Assembly (NCBI GenBank): GCA_008081045.1 | Contig: VMDC01000021.1 | Location: forward strand, 29,369 to 93,368 | DNA: 64,000 nucleotides | Reading direction: 5' to 3' | DNA from: Gammaproteobacteria bacterium | GTDB taxonomy: Bacteria; Pseudomonadota; Gammaproteobacteria; Pseudomonadales; Pseudohongiellaceae | Shown: positions 28,527 through 36,487 of the stretch, piece by piece | How the letters are laid out: every line of letters begins with the position of its first letter | Position numbering within the stretch: position 1 is the first letter of the stretch | The notes under the pieces: generated by a model | What the model was told of the DNA's origin: nothing | The model's database searches: none | The model's input: the letters and a program-made list of their open reading frames with translations, nothing else | Position numbers and translations under genes: made by a program

Positions 28527-29972
28527 CTAGACATTTTCAACCACCCAGGTGTCTTTGCTGCCGCCGCCCTGCGAGGAATTCACCACGTAAGATCCTTTGA
28601 CCATCGCCACCCTGGTAAGACCTCCGGGCGTCACGTAGGACTCTTCACCCTGCAACACAAAAGGACGAAGATCTACATGGCGGGGCTCTACCACCCGATC
28701 TCCCAGAATGGGTACGGTGGAGAGGGAAATCAGAGGCTGCGCCATATAGTTCCTCGGATCGGCTTTTATGCGTCGCCTGAATTCCGCCAGTTCTTTCCTG
28801 CTCGCCTGAGGCCCGATCAGCATGCCGTACCCCCCGGACTCATTGGCCGGTTTGACCACCAGCTTGTCCAGGTTTTCCAGGACGTGCTGACGCTGCAGCT
28901 TGTCGACGCAAAGATAGCTTGGCACGTTGGGTAAAATCGGATCCTCATCCAGGTAATACTTGATTATCTTAGGCACGTAAGTGTAAATAATCTTATCATC
29001 TGCAACGCCGGCGCCGGGTGCATTCGCCAGTGCCACGTTGCCCTTTTTCCAGGCATTAAACAGACCCGGAACACCCAGAACCGAATCTTTTCTGAACGCA
29101 AGCGGATCGAGGAACAAATCGTCGATGCGGCGATAGATCACATCTACCTGAGAAAGGCCTGCAATGGTTCGCATGTAGACCTTGTCATTCTCGACAAGCA
29201 AGTCTCCCCCCTCAACGAGTTCTGCACCCATTCGCTGAGCAAGATAGGAGTGCTCAAAATAGGCGGAATTGAAGACGCCGGGCGTCAGGACAACGACCTC
29301 AGGGTGCTTTACCTGCCTCGGTGACAGTGATACGAGCATATCCAACAGCTCAGCCGGATAGTCGGCGACCGGTCTGATGCTGTAGTTGTCAGCAAACAGC
29401 TCTGGAAAAGTACGTTTGGTAACCCGCCTGTTCTCGACCATGTAGGACACGCCGGAAGGGACTCGCAGATTATCCTCAAGGACATAGAACTGACCGCTCT
29501 CCCCCTTGATCAGATCTGTACCGCAAATATGGGCCCAGACCTCGTGCTTGGGTTTCATGCCCAGACACTGTTTGCGAAAGTTGCCCGAATTCAAAATCAG
29601 TTCAGCGGGAACAACTTTGTCTTTCAGAATTTTCTGCTGGTTGTAGATATCATCAATAAAGCAGTTGAGCGCCGCCAGCCGTTGACGCAAGCCTTTGCTG
29701 GTCTGATCCCACTCCGAACCGGCTATCAGCCGTGGAATAATATCCATAGGCCACTCACGATCGATATTGCCAGCGTCGCTGTAGACCGTAAAAGAAATGC
29801 CCATCGTCTTGATCGCCAGCTCCGCAGCGGTTTTTTTCTGCAACAACTCCTCATGAGTCAGCGAACGAAGATAGCTGGCGAGCTTTTTCGCAGGTTTGCG
29901 CGCATAACCCGGACTGCTGATGATCTCATCAAAAAACGGTCCCGGGTTGTAGGTCTTCCAGTTGACGCGCAT
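28527..29972 (-). CDS. circularly permuted ATP-grasp ligase (COG2308 type)
   Basis: 481 residues. Characteristic blocks: NPGPFFDEI near the start, MGISFTVYSD, WDQTSKGLRQRLAALNCFIDDIY, the nucleotide-binding VYRRIDDLFLDPLAF, KLVVKPANESGGYGMLIG (lysine plus glycine-rich loop), and RHVDLRPFVLQG toward the end. The family is predicted to form amide bonds between a carboxylate and an amine using ATP. Heads the minus-strand run ATP-grasp, alpha-E, zinc peptidase, opposite Anbu. Substrate unknown. Confidence 0.92.
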   Translation of the reverse strand: MRVNWKTYNPGPFFDEIISSPGYARKPAKKLASYLRSLTHEELLQKKTAAELAIKTMGISFTVYSDAGNIDREWPMDIIPRLIAGSEWDQTSKGLRQRLAALNCFIDDIYNQQKILKDKVVPAELILNSGNFRKQCLGMKPKHEVWAHICGTDLIKGESGQFYVLEDNLRVPSGVSYMVENRRVTKRTFPELFADNYSIRPVADYPAELLDMLVSLSPRQVKHPEVVVLTPGVFNSAYFEHSYLAQRMGAELVEGGDLLVENDKVYMRTIAGLSQVDVIYRRIDDLFLDPLAFRKDSVLGVPGLFNAWKKGNVALANAPGAGVADDKIIYTYVPKIIKYYLDEDPILPNVPSYLCVDKLQRQHVLENLDKLVVKPANESGGYGMLIGPQASRKELAEFRRRIKADPRNYMAQPLISLSTVPILGDRVVEPRHVDLRPFVLQGEESYVTPGGLTRVAMVKGSYVVNSSQGGGSKDTWVVENV

Positions 29973-30062
29973 GAATCTGACTACCGTGGCGACTTGATAT
30001 GGCGCTGTAAGCTAACCGAAACAGCTGACTCAGACAAGAACAGCGGCATATGAAAACCGCCT

Positions 30063-31838
30063 TTACAGCGGCCACACCAGCAACAAAAGAGGAATAGCGA
30101 CAAGGACAATCAGCAGCTCAAGCGGCAGCCCCATCCGCCAGTAGTCCCCGAACCGGTATCCCCCCGGGCCCATAATCAACGCGTTGTTCTGATGCCCCAC
30201 TGGCGTGAGGAATGCACAGGAAGCCCCTACGGCAACGGCCATAAGAAAGGCATCAGGACTGAAATCAAGACTGGTGGCAATATTGTAGGCAATAGGCGCC
30301 ATCAGAATTGCCGTGGCGGCATTATTCAGTACATCGGATATTGTCATGGTGAGAACAAGAATCGCAGCCAGAATCAGAACCGGTGACAGCTCGCCGACCA
30401 AGACCAGCAGGCCGGCGACCAGCAACTCGGTCGTGCCGGTAGATTCCAGCGCCCCGCCAAGTGGAATCATCGCACCAAGAAGGACGACCACCGGCCAATC
30501 CACTCCTTCATAGAATTCTCGCAGCGGGACGATGTGGGACACCGCCATGATGACCGTTGTCAGTCCCAGTGCAAGCTGGATCGGCATCAAGCCCACAGCG
30601 GCGGCCAAGACTGCCAGGAAAAATACGAGCATAGCCGGAACAGCCTTGCTGGTGTCCTTGGCGTCGAAAGCACGTTTCGCAAGAGGGTAACAGTTGAGCT
30701 TCACGATCGCTTCGTCCAGCGCCTCCCTTTCACCATGCAATAACAGCACATCTCCAACCCTGATTTCGAACTGCCGGAGTCTGCTCTGATGCGGGGTACC
30801 CGAGCGGGAGACAGCGAGCAGACTTACGCCGTAATTTCGGTTGATGCGCTTTTCTTTCGGCGTTTTGCCAACCAGCGGCGATTCAGCCGACACCACGACC
30901 TCAGCCAGCGTGCTGTTCGCCGCGTGGGTAAAGGCTTTCTGCTGATTCAGGGCCGTATGAACTGTCAGAGCGTGGGCAGCAGCAAATTCCTGTACGTCAT
31001 CATGGGAACCCTGCAGCATGAGGTAATCGCCCTGACGGATATTGCGGCGCCGGTCAGGCGGGGCAAATTCCTCATTGCCACGGATCATCGCAATTAAATC
31101 CATTTTTTTATCGGTGAGCAGGTCCTTGATGACTCCGGTTCGCACTCCGACCAGGTCAGAGTCAGCGACCACTCTGGTCTCGAACAGATAATGTTCAATA
31201 TCAAAAAGCTCAAAACCGGCGGTTTGCTTTCTGACTTTCACCAGCCTCCAACCAAAAAGAAGCAGGAAAACAATACCCGCTAACGCCACTCCACCCCCCA
31301 CGGGCGCGAAGTCAAACATCGTGAATGACTTACCGGTCATTTCTTCTCTGTAACTGGCGATGAGGATGTTTGGCGGAGTGCCGATCAGGGTGACCAGGCC
31401 ACCCAGTATGGAGCCGAAGGAAAGCGGCATCAGCACAGTGGCCGGCGATCTTCCCGCCTTAGAGGCAGACTGGATGGCAACCGGCATCAGCAGCGCCAGA
31501 GCCCCGACATTGTTCATAAACATCGAGAGAATAGCCGCCAGAAAAGTGAGCACGCTGATATGCAGGATGGGATGCCGGGAGGCCGGCTCAATCAGCGGAA
31601 TCAGATAATCCACCGCACCGGATTTGGTCAGGCCATAGCTTACGATTAGCACCAGCACCACGGTGATGGTTGCCGGATTACCAAAGCCGCTGAACAGCTC
31701 AGACTGCGGAACCAGCCCGAATAGGCTGGCGGTGAACAAGGCACCGAGCGCGACAATGTCATACCGCCAGCGGCCCCAGACCAGCAAGACCAGCAGCGCA
31801 CTCAGAATTGACAGCAATATCGCCTGATCAGCTGTCAA
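30063..31838 (-). CDS. SLC13-family permease with two RCK_C (TrkA-C) domains
   Basis: 591 residues: about 5 membrane segments, then a cytoplasmic loop of about 200 residues with two TrkA-C-like domains (each ending in GDYLMLQGSHDDV or GDVLLLHGEREAL), then about 6 more segments. FMNNVGALALLMPVA and the repeated DVLNNAATAILMAPIA are the paired inverted-repeat motifs of divalent-anion:sodium symporters. The RCK_C pair is typical of the bacterial subgroup annotated for sulfate or dicarboxylate; the substrate is not clear. Its ATG overlaps the upstream FAH stop as ATGA, so the two are translationally coupled, which suggests an organic acid substrate (inference). Confidence 0.88.
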   Translation of the reverse strand: MTADQAILLSILSALLVLLVWGRWRYDIVALGALFTASLFGLVPQSELFSGFGNPATITVVLVLIVSYGLTKSGAVDYLIPLIEPASRHPILHISVLTFLAAILSMFMNNVGALALLMPVAIQSASKAGRSPATVLMPLSFGSILGGLVTLIGTPPNILIASYREEMTGKSFTMFDFAPVGGGVALAGIVFLLLFGWRLVKVRKQTAGFELFDIEHYLFETRVVADSDLVGVRTGVIKDLLTDKKMDLIAMIRGNEEFAPPDRRRNIRQGDYLMLQGSHDDVQEFAAAHALTVHTALNQQKAFTHAANSTLAEVVVSAESPLVGKTPKEKRINRNYGVSLLAVSRSGTPHQSRLRQFEIRVGDVLLLHGEREALDEAIVKLNCYPLAKRAFDAKDTSKAVPAMLVFFLAVLAAAVGLMPIQLALGLTTVIMAVSHIVPLREFYEGVDWPVVVLLGAMIPLGGALESTGTTELLVAGLLVLVGELSPVLILAAILVLTMTISDVLNNAATAILMAPIAYNIATSLDFSPDAFLMAVAVGASCAFLTPVGHQNNALIMGPGGYRFGDYWRMGLPLELLIVLVAIPLLLLVWPL

Positions 31839-32533
31839 ATTGCCGCCCCGGAAACCAGCTCAACTGTGACCTCGCCGACCCCCTCGATACCGCCCTGAAT
31901 CCTGTCTCCAGCAACCACCGAGGAAACGCCGGCAGGCGTGCCGGTAAAAACCAGATCCCCTGCTCTGAGGGCATAGTATCGGGACAGCTGCGCCAGTATT
32001 TCGGGTACCGACCAAATCATGTCAGAGAGCTTTGCGTCCTGCCTCAGCTCGCCATTTACCTCAAGCCAGATCCTCGCATCTGCAGGCTCGCCACTGTCGG
32101 CCTGTTTGATCGGAGACAGCGGCGCTGACGCATCGAAACCCTTTGCAGTATCCCATGGTCTGCCTTTTTGCTTCGCTTGGGCCTGCAGGTCACGGCGCGT
32201 GAAATCAATGCCGACCGCATAGCCGTAAATGCACTCCAGCGCACGGTCCGCGTCCAGTTCACTGCCACCGGATTTCAGCGCCACAACCAATTCGACTTCA
32301 TAATGAAGATTGCCCGTGGCGGAAGGATAGGCGATGCGACTTCCACTTGGCACGACGGCATCGGCCGGCTTGCTGAAGAACACTGGCGCGCTCGATTTCG
32401 GATCGCCCCCCATCTCCTTGACGTGGTCACGATAATTCTGGCCAACGCAGTAAATCCGCCGGACCGGAAATCTCAGATCAGAGTCCTGAACAGCAACCTC
32501 AGGGATCACGACCGAGTCAAACAATAACGTCAT
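31835..32533 (-). CDS. fumarylacetoacetate hydrolase family protein
   Basis: 232 residues, the short single-domain form. Seen: IYCVGQNYRDHVKEMGG, FSKPADAVVPSG, the metal-binding HYEVELVVAL (Glu pair), YAVGIDFTRRDLQ (Asp) and the end motif GDLVFTGTPAGV. Members hydrolyse C-C bonds in acylpyruvates and related ring-cleavage products or decarboxylate oxaloacetate. GxxxxPxDTAKGFD is present. It is coupled to the SLC13 gene by a four-base overlap and follows a NUC1-like gene by 34 bp, all on the minus strand. Confidence 0.88.
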   Translation of the reverse strand: MTLLFDSVVIPEVAVQDSDLRFPVRRIYCVGQNYRDHVKEMGGDPKSSAPVFFSKPADAVVPSGSRIAYPSATGNLHYEVELVVALKSGGSELDADRALECIYGYAVGIDFTRRDLQAQAKQKGRPWDTAKGFDASAPLSPIKQADSGEPADARIWLEVNGELRQDAKLSDMIWSVPEILAQLSRYYALRAGDLVFTGTPAGVSSVVAGDRIQGGIEGVGEVTVELVSGAAI

Positions 32534-32567
32534 GGCGATTCTCCATCATGTAGCCAAAACCCAGTCT

Positions 32568-33386
32568 CTAGGAACAACCTAAAGCAGCCACCAACTCAGC
32601 GTCGTCATCCAATTCAGCGTCCGGAAAAAGTGCCAGAGAAACTTGACCCTCAATCTCAGCCAGAGTGCTGACCTGAGCGCAGAAATGAGCGTGGGGAGGC
32701 AAATTTGCGTCGAACAGAAAAGCGGCAACGCGCTGCCCGTCACTGACTACTTTATAGAAAGCATCCGCTCTGTCGGACTCACTGCTCCGCCCTTTGCCCT
32801 GGTATGACATTACCGGGCCGGCGACAATATACAACGGGGCCACCACAGCGGTCAGTTCATTGATCGCCTGATCAAGTCCGGACCAGGGGCCGGTTCGCAT
32901 GGACTGCGGCAAACCGGACATATTGCTCAGCTGATTCAGCTCTGGCCAGTACGGCGTAGCCGCAAAACTGGTCATGGGCGTCAGACGCCCCCTGTCTTCA
33001 GCGGCCATCCGTATTTCACCGGTCCGATATTCGCGGTCCTGCGCATTGGAAAGATCCGGCTGAACAAAGCCGGGCGTTTGCTCAAGGGCGCCGTCACGCT
33101 GTCCTCCTCGCAGCAACCGGTCTGCTTCCCACCACCGCGGCAGCAGGGAAGCGATACCGATTGACTCAGGCAGAACGCGATAGGCGACCCACTCCACCTC
33201 CCCGGTTTCCGGAATAACGGCAGCGGCGAACACATGATGAAGGCTCACTTCGTTAGTCGGGCGAGAAACGTCCGGGCAACTGTTGAGGCAATGGCTGATA
33301 TTAATCTCTTGCGCTGAGATTCGAACAGCCGCCATCAGCAGGCAGACACTAACCCATCGGATAGAGAATTTCTGCGTGAACCGCAT
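32568..33386 (-). CDS. NUC1-like (DNA/RNA non-specific endonuclease fold) protein, catalytic residues changed
   Basis: 272 residues with a signal peptide (VSVCLLMAAVRISA). The fold markers of the NUC1 family are visible in order: a strand with HHVFAAAVIPETGEVEWVAY, AEDRGRLTPMTSF (131-134 is DRGR where the family has DRGH), LSNMSGLPQSM with GPW, and LYIVAGPVM. The catalytic His is replaced by Arg134 and the metal-binding Asn of the downstream motif also appears lost (Arg164 region). So the protein is exported but probably not a nuclease; it may bind a ligand. Its first 38 bp overlap the aldo/keto reductase end. Confidence 0.65.
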   Translation of the reverse strand: MRFTQKFSIRWVSVCLLMAAVRISAQEINISHCLNSCPDVSRPTNEVSLHHVFAAAVIPETGEVEWVAYRVLPESIGIASLLPRWWEADRLLRGGQRDGALEQTPGFVQPDLSNAQDREYRTGEIRMAAEDRGRLTPMTSFAATPYWPELNQLSNMSGLPQSMRTGPWSGLDQAINELTAVVAPLYIVAGPVMSYQGKGRSSESDRADAFYKVVSDGQRVAAFLFDANLPPHAHFCAQVSTLAEIEGQVSLALFPDAELDDDAELVAALGCS

Positions 33387-34368
33387 CGCACTGCCTTAAA
33401 ACGTCGTCCTCCAGAGTCACCTCCAGTGCCGCCAGCGAGTCCTCCAACTGTTCTGCAGTCCTCGCCCCGATTATCGTTGACGCGACAAAGTCATGCTGCA
33501 TACTCCATGCCGTCGCCAGGGTGACCGGGGCCAGTCCCGCCTCTGCGGCGATCTCTAGATAACGTGCGGTACTTGCCAGCGTGCCTTCATTCAGAAACCG
33601 ATCCGCCATTGCTCTCTGTCTGGCCTCTCCGGACTGCCGATAGTCGTTGAACCGGGAATTTGCCGGCACTTCTCCGAGATTGTACTTACCAGAAAGAACT
33701 CCGCCCCCCAGAGGTGAATAGGGTAAAAGTGAGACTTGCTCCTGCCGACACACGTTTGCCAACTCATCCATGAAACGACGATTGAGCAAGGAAAAATTAT
33801 TCTGTATCGACTGAAACCGGGACCATCCTTCATAGTCCGCGACAGTGTTGGCTTTGGTCAGACCATAGGCTGAGTCGTTGGATGTTCCAAGGTATCTGAC
33901 TTTTCCGGAATCAACCAACCGATCAAGCGCCTCCATGGATGCATCTATGGGTACGACTGTGTCCGGCCAGTGCACCTGGTACAGGTCAATGTAGTCAACG
34001 CCGAGGCGCCGCAGACTGCCCTCAACTGCTGTTTCGACATGATGTCTGTCGATAGCTGTGTAGCCGTGCCTGATTGGGGGGACAAACCATCCGGACGCAG
34101 CACCGGCTACTTTAGTTGCCACGAGAACGGCATCGCGGGATTTGGTTTTAATCCACTGCCCAAAGATTTCTTCGCTTAATCCGGCCATCTCGGCAGTCGG
34201 AGGCACGGGATAAATCTCGGCCGTATCAAAAAAATTGACCCCCCTGTCAAACGCGGTGTCCAAAATCCTGAAAGATTCACTTTTGTCACTCCAGGTACCA
34301 AAACTCATGGTACCCATACAGATCGGAGAAACCCTCAATCCGCTGCTGCCGACATACCGGTATTCCAT
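33349..34368 (-). CDS. aldo/keto reductase
   Basis: 339 residues, TIM barrel. The catalytic tetrad is visible: Asp and Tyr in FFDTAEIYPV, Lys in VLVATKVAG and His in LYQVHWPD. The NADPH-binding end TIIGARTAEQLEDSL is present. MEYRYVGSSGLRVSPICMGTMSFG is the standard start of the AKR11/12-like group. Carbonyl substrate unknown. It precedes the NUC1-like gene and follows the VOC gene by 60 bp, all on the minus strand. Confidence 0.92.
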   Translation of the reverse strand: MEYRYVGSSGLRVSPICMGTMSFGTWSDKSESFRILDTAFDRGVNFFDTAEIYPVPPTAEMAGLSEEIFGQWIKTKSRDAVLVATKVAGAASGWFVPPIRHGYTAIDRHHVETAVEGSLRRLGVDYIDLYQVHWPDTVVPIDASMEALDRLVDSGKVRYLGTSNDSAYGLTKANTVADYEGWSRFQSIQNNFSLLNRRFMDELANVCRQEQVSLLPYSPLGGGVLSGKYNLGEVPANSRFNDYRQSGEARQRAMADRFLNEGTLASTARYLEIAAEAGLAPVTLATAWSMQHDFVASTIIGARTAEQLEDSLAALEVTLEDDVLRQCDAVHAEILYPMG

Positions 34369-34428
34369 TCAAACTGCTCCTTTCCCTACGATGTGCAACA
34401 TTAAATTCCGCGCGGGCGTACTGTCCAA

Positions 34429-35487
34429 TTAAAGCTGCGCACAGATGTCTCCCAGATAGCCGGTACCCCCGCAATAGGATCTGTCCTGTAACTGGATGCG
34501 CAAGCCGTCTGGGTCAGTAAAATAGAGTTCGGGCGTGCCTCCTTCTGCACCGCCCCGATTGGGCATCCTCATGCTGATCCAATGCATGAAGGGCGCCGTC
34601 TCCCGGGGGTTTTCCCGCGGTCTCAGGCCGTAGTCAGTGAGTCGGGCCAAAATCCGATCAACATCAAAATCCTCAACGCTGAAGCAGACATGGTCGATCC
34701 GACCCGGAACTGCCGGCACGGAATCCTCCTCCCCACCGACATACATCAGAAATTGCAGTCCGTCGCCGACGCCGATCACGGGCGCACCCGGGCCCTGATA
34801 CGCCTGAAAAGTTTTACCAAACGCCTCCGTATAGAACGCATTAGCCCGGGCCCGATTGGTGAGAAAATTGGTGAAATGACTGTAGTCAATCAGCGAAAAC
34901 ATGCCATCAGTCGCCGACTGTTCGAGCGTCTCGCAGCGTCCGCCGTCCGCATCATTACCGCCGCAGTAATTGTCCCCCATCAGGTGATAAATCAAACCTT
35001 CGCGATCTGCAAAGAACAACTCAGATACAGCACCCTGTTGCTCAAGCCATGATGTGGATGCCACCGACAGCCTGCTCTGACCGCGCGTCGGAGCCACTCC
35101 CCGCGCAATACCGAATCTTTCAAGTTGGGCCTGTATCTGTTCGGCATCAAATCCGGCAACGCTGAGACCTATGTGACTGAATCCGGGCTCCTGCCCCGGG
35201 AGGGTGGGGCTCAGTGAGAAAAATCTCGGACCATCGCCCACTCTGAGGAATACCTGTTCGCCTCGCCGCGCTTGTACTGGCGCACCGAATAAATCCTGGT
35301 AGAACTGTACAGACCGAGCAACGTCCGTGACCCGCATATCACATGAGTGAATTTTTTGGACCGCGACCGGACCGGTATCCTGAGCCAAGGCGCTTGGTGC
35401 AGCCGCCAGCAGAGGAATCATCTGCAGAAACTCGCGCCGACCCAAGGAGCTGGGAGCACTGAATGTTTTTTTAAATTGCCTGATCAT
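34429..35487 (-). CDS. Tat-exported protein with two VOC (glyoxalase-fold) domains
   Basis: 352 residues. A twin-arginine signal (LGRREFLQMIPLLAAAPSALA) starts the protein. Two VOC domains follow: the first with MRVTDVARSVQFYQDLFG and FSHIGLSV, the second with FTNFLTNRARANAFYTEAFG and DHVCFSVEDFD. Each ends with a similar cysteine motif (DNYCGGND...RCE and RSYCGGTG...DIC), so the gene arose by duplication and each half may carry a disulfide. VOC metal ligands (His/Glu) are partly visible. Substrate unknown. GGAG lies five bases before the ATG. A second copy of the fold with its own Cys motif in the periplasm is unusual. Confidence 0.8.
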   Translation of the reverse strand: MIRQFKKTFSAPSSLGRREFLQMIPLLAAAPSALAQDTGPVAVQKIHSCDMRVTDVARSVQFYQDLFGAPVQARRGEQVFLRVGDGPRFFSLSPTLPGQEPGFSHIGLSVAGFDAEQIQAQLERFGIARGVAPTRGQSRLSVASTSWLEQQGAVSELFFADREGLIYHLMGDNYCGGNDADGGRCETLEQSATDGMFSLIDYSHFTNFLTNRARANAFYTEAFGKTFQAYQGPGAPVIGVGDGLQFLMYVGGEEDSVPAVPGRIDHVCFSVEDFDVDRILARLTDYGLRPRENPRETAPFMHWISMRMPNRGGAEGGTPELYFTDPDGLRIQLQDRSYCGGTGYLGDICAQL

Positions 35488-35538
35488 AATGACTCCGAAG
35501 AAAACAGATACCAGACATCTGAGGCACCTGGTATGTGC

Positions 35539-35952
35539 TCAAGCGCCCGGCTTTTTTTCGGGCAGTGGCTCAATCCTGCCGATTTCACTTTCCCAGCGAC
35601 TCATACCGCCAGTCATATGGGCTACAGTCTCCAGCCCCATGCGCTGCAGGGACTGAGCGGCCAGCGCCGAACGGGATCCTTTGTTACAGTACAGAATCAG
35701 AGACTGCGCATTATCGAATTGCTTCTTGTAGTAGGGACTGGTGGGGTCTATCCAGAACTCCAGCATGCCACGCGGCACATGTACAGAACCCGGAATCCGC
35801 CCATCCCTTTTAAGCTCTCTGATATCTCTGAGATCTATCAGAAGCAGCCCGGGCTCATCCAGACGATCGAGGACTTCGGTGGGAGTCAAGCTGATCACCG
35901 TCTCTTCGGCTTCTGCCACCAGTTCATCAACACTGCGAGATAGTTTCAGCAT
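35539..35952 (-). CDS. rhodanese-like domain protein
   Basis: 137 residues, single rhodanese domain. Seen: LLLIDLRDIRELKRDGRIPGSVHVPRG (CH2A-like strand and loop), and the active-site loop ILYCNKGSRSALAAQSL with the catalytic Cys followed by a basic loop, then GMSRWESE. It should carry a persulfide on that Cys and transfer sulfur. No signal peptide. It is 51 bp upstream of the VOC gene on the same strand. Promoter probably in 35953-36163. Confidence 0.88.
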   Translation of the reverse strand: MLKLSRSVDELVAEAEETVISLTPTEVLDRLDEPGLLLIDLRDIRELKRDGRIPGSVHVPRGMLEFWIDPTSPYYKKQFDNAQSLILYCNKGSRSALAAQSLQRMGLETVAHMTGGMSRWESEIGRIEPLPEKKPGA

Positions 35953-36055
35953 AAGTCATAGTCTATAGTGTGGACGCGATCCAAAGCTAAACCAGTTACG
36001 CGAGGGAAGCAAATTCTGCATCAGCCGCACAGCAGCCGACCCTTATTATGCCAAT

Positions 36056-36081
36056 TGATTGTACCGACTGATTGTGCCGAC
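36056..36081. repeat. 13-bp tandem repeat
   Basis: TGATTGTACCGAC (36056-36068) is followed directly by TGATTGTGCCGAC (36069-36081), 12 of 13 bases equal. It lies between divergent genes (rhodanese and a small membrane protein), about 80 bp before the latter, so it might be a regulatory site. A further perfect inverted repeat CTCTGAG / CTCAGAG stands at 36122-36141. Confidence 0.7.
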
Positions 36082-36163
36082 TGACTCAGCTGTGATGTCG
36101 TACCGCATAAACGCTGAGCGCCTCTGAGCCCGTACTCAGAGAGCCGGCCACACAGGAGAAGTA

Positions 36164-36469
36164 ATGAACGAAGACGACTTTCAACTCGTGCTGCGGGCAA
36201 AGCGCCAGATTCAACGGGAGGCGGCCCTTCGCTCTTTCCTCGTTGCCGGCGTTGCCGTTGCGGCGGCCCTGCGCTTTGCCGATATAGATTTACCTTTCAT
36301 GTATCCACTGCTGTTCACTGTGCTGTTTGTTTCACTGGTCCTGAACTCAGATGTCATCGCCAATATGGGGTTGGTGACCAGAAAGGATCTCATCGCCGTC
36401 ATCGAACGGCATATCCACAACGATCCCGGCAGTCTCGCCCGTTACTCGCAACTGAAAAACAGACGTTGA
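36164..36469 (+). CDS. small two-helix membrane protein of unknown function
   Basis: 101 residues. A basic N-terminus (residues 1-20), then two hydrophobic segments (FLVAGVAVAAALRFADIDL and FMYPLLFTVLFVSLVLN), and a charged C-terminal tail of about 45 residues facing the cytoplasm with a helix KDLIAVIERHIHND. GGAG stands 6 bases before the ATG. I do not recognise it. It is convergent with the TRAP permease gene, 18 bp away. Confidence 0.7.
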   Translation: MNEDDFQLVLRAKRQIQREAALRSFLVAGVAVAAALRFADIDLPFMYPLLFTVLFVSLVLNSDVIANMGLVTRKDLIAVIERHIHNDPGSLARYSQLKNRR

Positions 36470-36487
36470 GGGTTTCTGCGAAGACGT

